Origin: Treponema sp.
GTDB lineage: Bacteria; Spirochaetota; Spirochaetia; Treponematales; Treponemataceae
NCBI GenBank assembly: GCA_024402475.1
Contig: JAKSTQ010000007.1
Coordinates: 31,142-95,141 of the forward strand
Length of the DNA stretch: 64,000 nt
Direction of reading: 5' to 3'
The notes below the pieces were generated by a model. The model did no database searches, was not told the DNA's origin, and was given only the letters and a program-made list of their open reading frames with translations. A program made the position numbers and the translations under genes. Positions within the stretch are counted from its first letter, which is position 1. Every line of letters starts with the position of its first letter. Positions 18,080-26,672 of this stretch are shown one piece after another.

Positions 18080-18445
18080 TTATTTTGCCAGTACAAACGA
18101 TCCGTTGGAATAGAACTTCTGTTCATCCTGAGTAGAAAGTTTAAATGTAACAGAATGTTTTTCTTCGTTTTTCTTAAGTCTAAGACGAAGCTTTGAATCT
18201 GGTCTTACAGGACTTGTAAACTTAACGCGTTTAGCTGTTTCCATAAATTTTGACCAGCCAAAATATTTATTCGCAAAATAAACTACGATTTCTACCTGGC
18301 CAACAGCAGGAATAAGCTGAATTTCTGGAAAATGACCTTTAAAGAAATCACAGGAAGCAGGAATAAAAAAATCCACTACAACTTCATCAGCTTCCTGAGA
18401 AACAACTGTTTCCGGTTCAATTCCGTGTTTTGCTAATACGTCCAT
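18080..18445 (-). CDS. ApeI-like 3-hydroxyacyl-ACP dehydratase
   Basis: 121 residues. FFIPASCDFFKGHFPEIQLI (about 26-45) with GHFP and the following PAVGQVE is the conserved core of FabA/FabZ-like ApeI proteins; the His of GHFP is the catalytic residue. It is the second dehydratase of the pathway besides the ApeP-like protein. It starts 43 bases after the ligase stop; this gap holds an AAGGAAC ribosome binding site. Confidence 0.8.
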   Translation of the reverse strand: MDVLAKHGIEPETVVSQEADEVVVDFFIPASCDFFKGHFPEIQLIPAVGQVEIVVYFANKYFGWSKFMETAKRVKFTSPVRPDSKLRLRLKKNEEKHSVTFKLSTQDEQKFYSNGSFVLAK

Positions 18446-18488
18446 AAAAGTTCCTTTTTTAGAGTATAATAAGTTAAATAATTATAAC

Positions 18489-20480
18489 TTAATCTTCAAC
18501 TTTGGTAAATAAAGCCTGAATTTCAAGCTTTTTCTTCTTTCCCTGAAGATCAACAGGCAATGCTTCAAGATAACGCCATTTTTTAGGAAGAACTACATTT
18601 TCAAAGAACTGAATAAGATAGTTGTGGAAATACATGTTGATATCAAATTTCTTCATTCCTTCGAATTTCTTCTGCCCTTCAGCATTAAATACCATTGCAG
18701 CAGCAAGATACTGGCGTCTGTCACTCATTGCAACAACACAAACATCTTTTACAAGACCCGACTGAAGAATACGGTTTTCTACTTCTGTAAGAGAAATACG
18801 CTTTTCTTCGATTTTTACGATTGAGTCAGCGCGACCTTTCATAATAAAACGTCCGTCAGGATAAATTTCTACAAGGTCACCTGTTGCAAATCCGGCTGGA
18901 TCTTTGATGTAAGGCGATTTAATAACAAGACAGCCAAGATCGTTAAGCCAGATCTGAGCATTGTCGAAAGGAGTCCATTCAAGGCCATTTTTTGACTGAC
19001 GGTAAGCAATTCCGCTTGTTTCTGTACTGCCATAAACTTCCATAGGCCAGAAACCAAAAACTTCGTCAGTACGTTTTGCAACTTCCGGAGTAAGAACACC
19101 GCCTGATGTAAAGATAAAACAATTCTTAAGCGGAAGTTTATCTTCTGATTCAACTGTGCGTTTTAAGAAAGCAGGAACAGCAATAATCATATATTCTGCA
19201 TCATCAAGCTTTGTAAACTCAGCAGGGAATTCGATACGGGATCTTCTCATTGGAACTCCTGCCGCAAAAGGAAGCGCAATTGTAAACAGGAATCCGTAAA
19301 TATGATGCTGGCTTAATGTAGAAACATTTTTTCGCTTGAGGAATTCTTCACCCCATTTGCTGAATACGAATTCATTATCAAGTTCAAATTCAGTCATACG
19401 CTGGAGAACAGCTTTTGGTTTACCGGTACTGCCCGAAGTAAACATAAAGATTTTTGTTTCATCAGCATTAATTGCAGGAGTTGTACGGATTTCTTCTTCA
19501 GAAGGAGCAGCCGCATTTTCACAGCTTGCAGGAATATAAACAGAATCAGGATAATCAGGAACATCTGTAATAAAACCGTCCTGTTCCTGGCGCATTTCCT
19601 TAATGAATTCTGCAGAAATATTTGCTGTAAGCTTTACTTCTTTTTTGCACTGCAGCAAAGCTACAAATGTACACAAAAAGTACCAGTAATCATTACAGTG
19701 AAGAATCCAGCTTGTATTATTATAAGAACTGATGATACCGCGCATTTTTGCAGTATCAGTCAGGAAATCTTTCCAGGTTTTAAATTTGTTGTCGGACCAT
19801 TTGTTTTCGTAACATACAACATGATCATCACTACGACTTTTTGCATTGAATTTAGTTATTGAAAAATACTGTGGCATAGCTTTATTTACAAAATACCTCA
19901 CGACAAATTCTACAGCGAAAATCAATCCCATTATCACATAGGAAATTCCACCGTTATATATAGACCAGACTTTTTCATCACAAAAAAAGGTAGTATAAAC
20001 CGCAGCCAGTCCATTAAAAATAAACCAGCAGCACCAGACATAAGTCACTTTAAGACAATATCTTTCTACACGCTTTTCGTTTACTGAACCTTTTATTGAT
20101 TTATCCTGCAATGTTGCAAATCTGAAAATGATATTCGGCTTCTGGAAAATCGTAATTCCAAAAACAAATAACAAAGTAACACTTATTACTACAGGATACA
20201 GTCTGAGAAATAATGAGCTGTTAGTAACGTAACAGATGATTCCAATTGCCAATAAAAAAACCGATGAAACCAAAGGCCGTGCAGTAAAAGTTAGCTTGCG
20301 ACTGGTTTTATCGGTTTTTGGTTGTCTGCTGGTTGCTGATAAAAAGAATACCATTGCCAGCAGAATTACACATAATGATACAATACGAACCGGAAACTTA
20401 TACACTACTAAAAGTGTAAAAACCAGTATCGGGTAAAGTACCGAAATAACAGCAATGAGAACCTTAAGAAAGGCTTTCAT
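18489..20480 (-). CDS. Fused ApeG-like membrane protein and ApeH-like acyl-AMP ligase
   Basis: 663 residues. Residues 1-205 contain about six transmembrane helices and the conserved pieces of the COG4648 family (SLFLRLYPVVISVTLL, WSIYNGGISYVIMGLIFAVE) that is a separate gene (apeG) in E. coli. Residues about 215-660 form an adenylating enzyme: P-loop MFTSGSTGKPKAV (about 350), EVYGSTETSGIAYR (about 485), ATGDLVEIYPDGRFIMKGRAD (about 555). ApeH-type ligases load an aryl acid onto the ACP. The fusion would anchor the ligase to the membrane. The stop-to-start gap from the ACP is only 9 bases. Confidence 0.85.
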   Translation of the reverse strand: MKAFLKVLIAVISVLYPILVFTLLVVYKFPVRIVSLCVILLAMVFFLSATSRQPKTDKTSRKLTFTARPLVSSVFLLAIGIICYVTNSSLFLRLYPVVISVTLLFVFGITIFQKPNIIFRFATLQDKSIKGSVNEKRVERYCLKVTYVWCCWFIFNGLAAVYTTFFCDEKVWSIYNGGISYVIMGLIFAVEFVVRYFVNKAMPQYFSITKFNAKSRSDDHVVCYENKWSDNKFKTWKDFLTDTAKMRGIISSYNNTSWILHCNDYWYFLCTFVALLQCKKEVKLTANISAEFIKEMRQEQDGFITDVPDYPDSVYIPASCENAAAPSEEEIRTTPAINADETKIFMFTSGSTGKPKAVLQRMTEFELDNEFVFSKWGEEFLKRKNVSTLSQHHIYGFLFTIALPFAAGVPMRRSRIEFPAEFTKLDDAEYMIIAVPAFLKRTVESEDKLPLKNCFIFTSGGVLTPEVAKRTDEVFGFWPMEVYGSTETSGIAYRQSKNGLEWTPFDNAQIWLNDLGCLVIKSPYIKDPAGFATGDLVEIYPDGRFIMKGRADSIVKIEEKRISLTEVENRILQSGLVKDVCVVAMSDRRQYLAAAMVFNAEGQKKFEGMKKFDINMYFHNYLIQFFENVVLPKKWRYLEALPVDLQGKKKKLEIQALFTKVED

Positions 20481-20489
20481 CCGTTTTAT

Positions 20490-20732
20490 TTATTTTGCAA
20501 GTGGTTCGAGGATAGCAACTACATCCCCAACTGTTTTTGCACTCTTGAACATTTCAGGGTCAATTGAACCAGAAATGTACTGCTTCATTTTTACTACGAG
20601 GTCAACTGCATCGATTGAGTCGAGATCCAAGTCTTCGAAAAGTTTTGATTCCATAGTTACGTCTGACTTTTCTACTTCGAATTCGCTTTCGAGTACGTCC
20701 TGAATTTTTGCAAAGATTTCGTCTTTTGTCAT
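20490..20732 (-). CDS. Acyl carrier protein 2 of the APE operon
   Basis: 80 residues, acidic, four-helix ACP. The phosphopantetheine site is S39 in LDLDSIDAVDL. Two ACPs at the head of the operon match ApeE/ApeF, which in E. coli have divided roles in starter loading and elongation. AAGGAG lies upstream of the start. Confidence 0.9.
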   Translation of the reverse strand: MTKDEIFAKIQDVLESEFEVEKSDVTMESKLFEDLDLDSIDAVDLVVKMKQYISGSIDPEMFKSAKTVGDVVAILEPLAK

Positions 20733-20755
20733 TTTTATCTCCTTAAAGATAGCTA

Positions 20756-21013
20756 TCAGGCTTTTGATGCCTGGATAAATTCAGCAAGTGCATTGACAGA
20801 TGCAAAATGCTTTTTACTGTCTTCACTTTCGGCAGACAGTTTAACACCGAATTTTTTCTTGAGTGCAACACCAAGTTCGAGAGCATCGATTGAGTCGAGT
20901 CCAAGTCCTTCTCCAAAGATCGGCTGATCATCAATGATGTCTTCTGGTTTAACATCCTCAAGTTCCAATGAAGAAATAATGAGCTCTTTAATTTCATGCT
21001 TTAATTCGTCCAT
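20756..21013 (-). CDS. Acyl carrier protein 1 of the APE operon
   Basis: 85 residues. The phosphopantetheine site is S41 in GLGLDSIDALELG. It is the first gene of the leftward APE operon; GAGGAG precedes the start. The 55-base gap to the TRAP gene upstream shows no terminator, so read-through from the transporter operon is possible. Confidence 0.9.
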   Translation of the reverse strand: MDELKHEIKELIISSLELEDVKPEDIIDDQPIFGEGLGLDSIDALELGVALKKKFGVKLSAESEDSKKHFASVNALAEFIQASKA

Positions 21014-21068
21014 TTATTCTCCTCATACACATTTTTTAGTGCATTACATAATTCTATTAGAATAATTT

Positions 21069-23099
21069 TTATTTTGCAAGTGCCTTATTCTTAGCGTTTC
21101 TACTTAACAGAACATTAACTGAAACAAGAACAATCATCAGTGCAAGACCAATAAAGTCAGTTTTTGTTTCAGGAACGATACAAAGCAGACCAGCGCCGGC
21201 AAACAGTATTCTAAACGGCCACTGAACTTTTCCTACAACCCAGCCTTCAAGAGAAGCACTTAACGAGAACATTCCCACCAGGGCAGTAAATGTAATCCAA
21301 AGCAGTGCAGGAACTGTTGTTTCAATCATCAGAATCTGCGGACTGAATACAAAAATATACGGAATTATGAATGCGCCGATTGCAAGCTTAGTTGCGTTTA
21401 AAGCCGTTTCAATCGGACGGGATTTGGCAATGGCAGCACCCGCAATGGCAGCAAGAGCAACCGGAGGAGTAATGTCAGCAATAATACCAAAGTAGAATGC
21501 AAACATATGAGCTGCCAGTGGCTGATAACCAAGACCAATAATTGCACCTGCAGTAATTGTAGAAGTAATAAGATAGTTAGCTGTTGTAGGAGCACCCATT
21601 CCAAGTACGATTGAAGCAAGCATTGTCAAAAGCAGAGTAATGAATGCAACACCATGACTGATCGAAATCAAACCTGCAGCGAACTTAAGGCCAATACCAG
21701 TAAGAGTTACAATACCGATAATGATTCCGGCCATAGCACAGGCAATACCAACACTGATTGTATTGCGTGCAGTTGTACACATGATTTCTACAATGTCTTT
21801 AACACCAAAAGTTGGTTTACGACCGCATGCAAGATCAACAAACGAAGTTACAACGCCAATAACAAGGCAGGAAATAATTCCCATCAAAGCAGCATAAACG
21901 GCGGTTCTTCCCATACAAAGGAAAACGATGATTACAACCAGTGGAAGAATCATGTAACCTTTACGAATGAACAAAGGCCAGAACTTTGGAAGCTGATCTT
22001 TTGGAAGTCCTTTAAGACCAAGCTTTTTAGCTTCAAGGTGAACTGTCATGAAAATTCCTGTAAAGTAAAGCAAAGCAGGAATAATTGCAGCCTTAACGAT
22101 TGTAAGGTAAGGCATACCAAGACTTTCTGCCATGAGGAATGCGGCTGCACCCATAATCGGCGGCATAAGCTGACCACCAGTCGAAGCAGCAGCCTCAACC
22201 GCACCGGCAAAAGCAGGTTTGTAACCAAGCTTTTTCATCATAGGAATTGTAAAACTTCCTGAACCTACAGTATTTGAAACTGAAGAACCAGAAACTGTTC
22301 CAAGAAGTGCAGATGACAATACGGCAACTTTTGCAGGACCACCAGAAGCACCGCCGGCAATTGCGTTACATGCATCAATAAAGAACTGACCGATTCCTGT
22401 TTTTTCAAGAAGAGCACCGAACAAAAGGAAAAGGAAAATAAAAGTTGAACATGCACCGATTGGAGTACCCATGATTCCTTCTGTGTTATAGAAAAGGTGA
22501 GTAACAATGCGGGCTGGTTTATAACCGCGGTGATTAAGGAAGCCAGGCATGTAAGGACCTACAAGACCGTAAATAATAAATACGGCTGCAATAATTGCAA
22601 TAGGAATACCAACAATACGACGACAGCTTTCAAACAGAATAATAATTCCCACTACACCAACTAAAATATCCATAAAAAGATAATCGCCGGTACGGGTAAC
22701 AAGCTGCTGGAAATTAATGACAATATACATCCAGCATGCGGCACCGATCAGACCAAGGACAACATCATACCATGGCAATGTATCCTTACGCATTTTCTTT
22801 GACGCAGGGAACAAAAGAAAAGCAAGCAGCTGAATGAATGCAAGATGTGTTGCACGAAGAATCTGTGCTGTTACTGTTCCTGATAAAGTTGCATACAGCT
22901 GGAAAATACAGAACAGACAGGAAATAATTACTGTTACATACTGACGCCAGCATTTATGTTCACGATATGCCTGTTCCCGATCCAGTTCCTTCATGAGGGT
23001 TTGCATTTCTTCCTCATTGGTTGTTGGCATCATACTTTCAAGAGTATTGATTTTTGAATCAATTTTTTCGTCTTGAACCTTATTCTGTTCTTTGTCCAT
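21069..23099 (-). CDS. TRAP transporter, fused small/large permease (TAXI type)
   Basis: 676 residues, hydrophobic throughout. It has a cytoplasmic N-terminus of about 50 residues, then some 16-18 helices. Segments such as GGASGGPAKVAVLSSALLGTVSG and LGMGAPTTANYLITS are the large-subunit (DctM-like) signature of the 4TM/12TM fused permeases. These use a Na+ gradient and a periplasmic TAXI receptor. The receptor (23837-24787) and a DUF1850 protein are encoded just upstream on the same strand. Substrate unknown; several TAXI systems carry glutamate or other dicarboxylates. Confidence 0.92.
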   Translation of the reverse strand: MDKEQNKVQDEKIDSKINTLESMMPTTNEEEMQTLMKELDREQAYREHKCWRQYVTVIISCLFCIFQLYATLSGTVTAQILRATHLAFIQLLAFLLFPASKKMRKDTLPWYDVVLGLIGAACWMYIVINFQQLVTRTGDYLFMDILVGVVGIIILFESCRRIVGIPIAIIAAVFIIYGLVGPYMPGFLNHRGYKPARIVTHLFYNTEGIMGTPIGACSTFIFLFLLFGALLEKTGIGQFFIDACNAIAGGASGGPAKVAVLSSALLGTVSGSSVSNTVGSGSFTIPMMKKLGYKPAFAGAVEAAASTGGQLMPPIMGAAAFLMAESLGMPYLTIVKAAIIPALLYFTGIFMTVHLEAKKLGLKGLPKDQLPKFWPLFIRKGYMILPLVVIIVFLCMGRTAVYAALMGIISCLVIGVVTSFVDLACGRKPTFGVKDIVEIMCTTARNTISVGIACAMAGIIIGIVTLTGIGLKFAAGLISISHGVAFITLLLTMLASIVLGMGAPTTANYLITSTITAGAIIGLGYQPLAAHMFAFYFGIIADITPPVALAAIAGAAIAKSRPIETALNATKLAIGAFIIPYIFVFSPQILMIETTVPALLWITFTALVGMFSLSASLEGWVVGKVQWPFRILFAGAGLLCIVPETKTDFIGLALMIVLVSVNVLLSRNAKNKALAK

Positions 23100-23121
23100 C
23101 GGGACCTCCGTTTTTTAAGTC

Positions 23122-23673
23122 TTACAATTTATATATTAGATATTGTACAAGGGAAACTTTCTTTTTTTCAATAATAATACTTGTCTGAGGCTCAAATAAA
23201 TCTTTTAGGGCAAAATTCCTTTTTACAAGATTTACGCCTTTTTCGAAGACATAAAAATCTATTTCATGATCAGCAATAGTTCCTACGGCCATTACCAGTT
23301 TTGGAACTACTCTGTTTAAATTCGAAATTACATATCCCTGGTCAGTTACTGAAAAAACTGCACCTGGAACTTCTTCTGGTTCCGGAATGCCGGCACCGTA
23401 AGATACAAAGGTCGTACTGTTCAATAAAAATGACTGGGAATCAATTCCGCCAGTCTCTGACCAGCACAAATATTCATCATATACACGACCTTTGTTTACT
23501 GAATGTGTATATGAAATAACAAAGCCTTGCTGTGAACGGGCATCTACATAATACCGCTGCGAAGGCTTTTTTCTGTTTGACATTGAAACTACCGGAATTA
23601 CCGGTAAATTTAAAACAATTATTAATGCTGCTGCCAGAATAATGGAAACTGATAATATTTTTTTTCTTGTCAT
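23122..23673 (-). CDS. DUF1850 protein of the TAXI-TRAP operon
   Basis: 183 residues with an N-terminal signal/anchor helix (about 7-27). FVISYTHSVNKGRVYDEYLCW and the YGAGIPEP block identify DUF1850, a family that habitually accompanies TAXI-TRAP genes. It lies 22 bases upstream of the permease. The role is unknown; probably an accessory at the periplasmic face. Confidence 0.82.
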   Translation of the reverse strand: MTRKKILSVSIILAAALIIVLNLPVIPVVSMSNRKKPSQRYYVDARSQQGFVISYTHSVNKGRVYDEYLCWSETGGIDSQSFLLNSTTFVSYGAGIPEPEEVPGAVFSVTDQGYVISNLNRVVPKLVMAVGTIADHEIDFYVFEKGVNLVKRNFALKDLFEPQTSIIIEKKKVSLVQYLIYKL

Positions 23674-23707
23674 GACATTTCCTGATAAACCTGCAGTCAG
23701 GGTATTT

Positions 23708-23816
23708 AACGGGGTTTGGGGCAGAGCCCCAGGAGAAGGGGGTGTGGCGAAAACGGCCGGTTACAGGCGGATGCGTGGAACCGGCCGGTTGAGCCCAGGG
23801 GGAAGGCTTTCCCCCA
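23708..23816. repeat. GC-rich intergenic element with several hairpins
   Basis: In an AT-rich genome this 110-base block is very GC-rich. It holds TGGGGC/GCCCCA (23717-23731), the palindrome AACCGGCCGGTT (23779-23790) and GGGGGAA/TTCCCCC (23798-23815). It lies between the TAXI receptor and DUF1850 genes. The composition and nested inverted repeats suggest a mobile, REP/MITE-like intergenic repeat; a second copy was not found in the window, though a related GGGGC-TAC-GCCCC hairpin occurs at 42514-42526. Confidence 0.55.
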
Positions 23817-23836
23817 GCTTCTCTTTTTATAAAAAA

Positions 23837-24787
23837 TTATTCTACATCAAGACCGATTTCTTTGAAGTATTTTTTTGCACCTGGGTGGAATGGTACAGAA
23901 CAACCTGTTACAGCTTTTTCTGCAGAAACTTCCTTTCCTTTTGCGTGTGCTGCACCGAGTTTGTCGAGATTTTCAAAAAGAACTTTTGTCATCTGGTAAA
24001 CTGTGTCTTCGTCGAGACTTGCGCTTACTGCAAGTGTTGCTTTAATTGCAAGTGCCTGTGTATCTGTTTCTGTTCCTTTGTATGTTCCGGCTGGAATTGT
24101 TTCTACTGTGTAGTATCCATATTTATCACAGATTTTTTTAGCATGTTCTGTATCTACTGAAATAAGAACGAGACCTGCTGAGAATGCAAGTTCCTGGAGT
24201 GCTGCGTTTGGAACACCTGCTGTGATGAAACATCCGTCGAGTGCGTCGTTCTGGATTCCGTCTGCTGATTCTTTGAATGAAAGGTTTGATTTTTTGATGT
24301 CATCAAATGTGATTCCATAACCTTCAAGAATCTGTTTTGCGTTGAATTCTACACCTGAACCTGCGTCACCAACTGAAATGCGTTTTCCACGGAAATCATC
24401 AATTGTTTTGATTCCTGATTTTTTTGAAACTGCAATCTGTACAACTTCTGGATAAAGTGTTCCGATTGTTGCAAGGTTTGTAAGTGCTTTACCTTCGAAC
24501 ATATCCTTACCGTTGTAAGCATAGTCCATTACGTCATTCTGAACTGTTGCGAATTCTGCTTCTCCTTTAGAAATAAGGCGAAGGTTTTCTGCTGAAGCAC
24601 CTGTTGCCTGAGCAGTTACGTTCATTCCTTCGATACCTTCATTCCAGATCTGTGCCATTGCACCACCAAATGGATAGTAAGTTCCACCTGTACCACCTGT
24701 TGCAAGAATGAAGTTCTTGTTTTTGTTTCCGCATCCTGCAAACAAAACTGCTGCAGCTGCTGCCAATACGAGTACTGATCTTTTCAT
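23837..24787 (-). CDS. TAXI-family TRAP solute-binding lipoprotein
   Basis: 316 residues. Lipoprotein signal ending AAVLFAGC (Cys19). ILATGGTGGTYYPFGGAMAQIW near residue 28 is the TAXI family's opening motif, and GDAGSGVEF (about 142) is the ligand-site segment. It delivers substrate to the permease at 21069-23099. A TATAAT at about 25 bases and AGGGGAT before the start suggest it is the first gene of the transporter operon. The GC-rich element separates it from DUF1850. Confidence 0.92.
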   Translation of the reverse strand: MKRSVLVLAAAAAVLFAGCGNKNKNFILATGGTGGTYYPFGGAMAQIWNEGIEGMNVTAQATGASAENLRLISKGEAEFATVQNDVMDYAYNGKDMFEGKALTNLATIGTLYPEVVQIAVSKKSGIKTIDDFRGKRISVGDAGSGVEFNAKQILEGYGITFDDIKKSNLSFKESADGIQNDALDGCFITAGVPNAALQELAFSAGLVLISVDTEHAKKICDKYGYYTVETIPAGTYKGTETDTQALAIKATLAVSASLDEDTVYQMTKVLFENLDKLGAAHAKGKEVSAEKAVTGCSVPFHPGAKKYFKEIGLDVE

Positions 24788-24858
24788 ATTTATCCCCTAT
24801 TATAAAGATTAACTAAATTATTATAGTAGTTTCTAACTATTGCGACAATTAGTGCCTT

Positions 24859-25995
24859 ATGTTAAATTCAAAAACTATGAACAAATACTCAGCTTTTGAT
24901 TTAAACAAATTTTCCAGTGAGAAAATCCACGCTGTCGATGCAAAATTCGAAGCACAAAAAATCGCATTCGCTCCACTTACCTTTCAGGCTATCCGTGCCA
25001 TGCTTGAACTTGGACTGATGCAAATTATCAATGATGCAGGTGATGAAGGAATTTCTGCCGCAGAACTTTCTGAAAAATCCGGAATCTCTCTTTACGGCGT
25101 AAACGTCCTTACAGAAATGGCTCTGGGCATGCACGTTATCCTTATGAAAAATGATAATGGAATTGAAAAGTTTTCTATAGGAAAAATCGGCTGGATGCTT
25201 CTTGAAGACAATCTTACAAAAGCCAATTTCTATTTTACAAATGACATCTGTTACAAAGGTGCTTTTGACCTGATGGATTCAATTAAGAACGGAAAACCTG
25301 AAGGTCTGAAATATTTCGGTGAAGGTCTTACAACCATCTACGAAAAACTTTCTACACTTCCTGAACGCGAAAAGAAAAGCTGGTTTGATTTTGACCACTT
25401 TTACAGCGACATTGCATTCCCTCAGGCACTTCCAATCGTTTATGCAAAGAAACCTAAAATGCTTTACGACATCGGCGGTAATACTGCTAAATGGGCTATT
25501 GCAAGCTGCCGTTATGATCCTGACGTAAATGTTAAGATTATTGACCTTCCGGGCCAGACTCACGTTGCAGAAGAAAATGCAAAAGCTGCTGGTTTTGAAA
25601 ATCGTATTTCAACATTTGCGGGAAACATTCTTGATGATACTACTGTTCTTCCTGCAGGTTGTGATGCCGTTTGGATGAGCCAGTTCCTTGACTGTTTTAG
25701 CCTTAAACAGATTACTAAGATTTTGACAAAAGTTTATAACGCTGCTGACGAAAAGACAAACGTTTATGTTCTTGAACCTTTGTGGGACCAGCAGAAGTTC
25801 GAAGCTGAATCTTATTCCCTGCAGGCAACTTCGCTTTACTTTACATGTATTGCAAACGGTAACAGTAAAATGTATCGTTTTGGTGAACTTGTTGAAGCAA
25901 TTGAAAAAGCCGGTTTTGAACTTAAAACTGCTCATCACAATCTTGGTTCAAACTGTTATTCACTTCTGGTTTTCAACAAAAAGGTGGAAAAATAA
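24859..25995 (+). CDS. SAM-dependent methyltransferase (O-methyltransferase type), APE-linked
   Basis: 378 residues. An N-terminal winged-helix dimerisation region (about 40-95, AAELSEKSGISLYGVNVLTEM) precedes a Rossmann domain with the SAM glycine loop DIGGNTAKW (about 205-213), KIIDLPGQ and the GNILDD acidic segment. The fold matches small-molecule O-methyltransferases. APE and flexirubin loci commonly encode a methyltransferase that decorates the aryl head. The CLF-like gene starts directly after its stop. An alternative start at 24877 would shorten it by six residues. Confidence 0.82.
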   Translation: MLNSKTMNKYSAFDLNKFSSEKIHAVDAKFEAQKIAFAPLTFQAIRAMLELGLMQIINDAGDEGISAAELSEKSGISLYGVNVLTEMALGMHVILMKNDNGIEKFSIGKIGWMLLEDNLTKANFYFTNDICYKGAFDLMDSIKNGKPEGLKYFGEGLTTIYEKLSTLPEREKKSWFDFDHFYSDIAFPQALPIVYAKKPKMLYDIGGNTAKWAIASCRYDPDVNVKIIDLPGQTHVAEENAKAAGFENRISTFAGNILDDTTVLPAGCDAVWMSQFLDCFSLKQITKILTKVYNAADEKTNVYVLEPLWDQQKFEAESYSLQATSLYFTCIANGNSKMYRFGELVEAIEKAGFELKTAHHNLGSNCYSLLVFNKKVEK

Positions 25996-26670
25996 GTGGC
26001 AGGAAATTTCTTTATAAGTGAACCCTGCTGCTGGGCACCCGGTCTTGAATCTGATTCACAGAACTGGAAAGACTGGGCTGACGGCAAAAAGGAAATCGAA
26101 ATTTCTAATGCTGCTCCATCAATTCAATTTACTGATACACTTTTCAGAAGAAGATTAAGTCAGCTGTCAAAAATGACCGTTCAGGTTGTTCATGACATTC
26201 TGTCTACCACTAAAATTGATAAGAACACACAGCTGGTTTTTGTTTCCCTTCGTGGTGAAATCGACAGGGAATTTAAAATCAACAAGACATTAATTGAAGA
26301 TCAGATGATTCTGCCTGCCGGATTCAGTCTTTCAGTTTTTAATGCACCAGTTGCACTTGCTACAATTGCTATGGGACTTAAAGGCGGATACACAGCTGTC
26401 TATCCTGGAAAACAAAGTTTGGTAGACGGAATACTTACAGCGGCAAGTGCTGTTGCAAGCGGTGCACAGGATAAAATCATTTTAATCTATGCTGATGAAA
26501 TGATTCCTGAATGTTATGAAGGACATTATGACTGCCAGAATGTTCCCCTTGCCTTTGCAGCTGTTTTAAGTAAAAACAAGCCGACTGAATATTGGTCGAC
26601 AGAATATTCTATTTCAGACATTAAAAACTCGCCAATTGAGTTTTTGAAAGATATATATAGAAGGAAATAA
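25996..26670 (+). CDS. Chain-length-factor-like ketosynthase fragment family (ApeC-like)
   Basis: 224 residues, starting at GTG immediately after the methyltransferase TAA. It belongs to the short ketoacyl-synthase-like family (Ketoacyl-synt_2): FRRRLSQLSKMTVQVVHD, FVSLRGEIDREFKI, SLSVFNAPVALATIAMGLKGG. The catalytic Cys and both His of true ketosynthases are absent, as expected for a chain-length factor. In E. coli the ApeC protein pairs with ApeO; the ApeO-like partner here is at 11593-12801. Confidence 0.82.
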   Translation: MAGNFFISEPCCWAPGLESDSQNWKDWADGKKEIEISNAAPSIQFTDTLFRRRLSQLSKMTVQVVHDILSTTKIDKNTQLVFVSLRGEIDREFKINKTLIEDQMILPAGFSLSVFNAPVALATIAMGLKGGYTAVYPGKQSLVDGILTAASAVASGAQDKIILIYADEMIPECYEGHYDCQNVPLAFAAVLSKNKPTEYWSTEYSISDIKNSPIEFLKDIYRRK

Positions 26671-26672
26671 TT

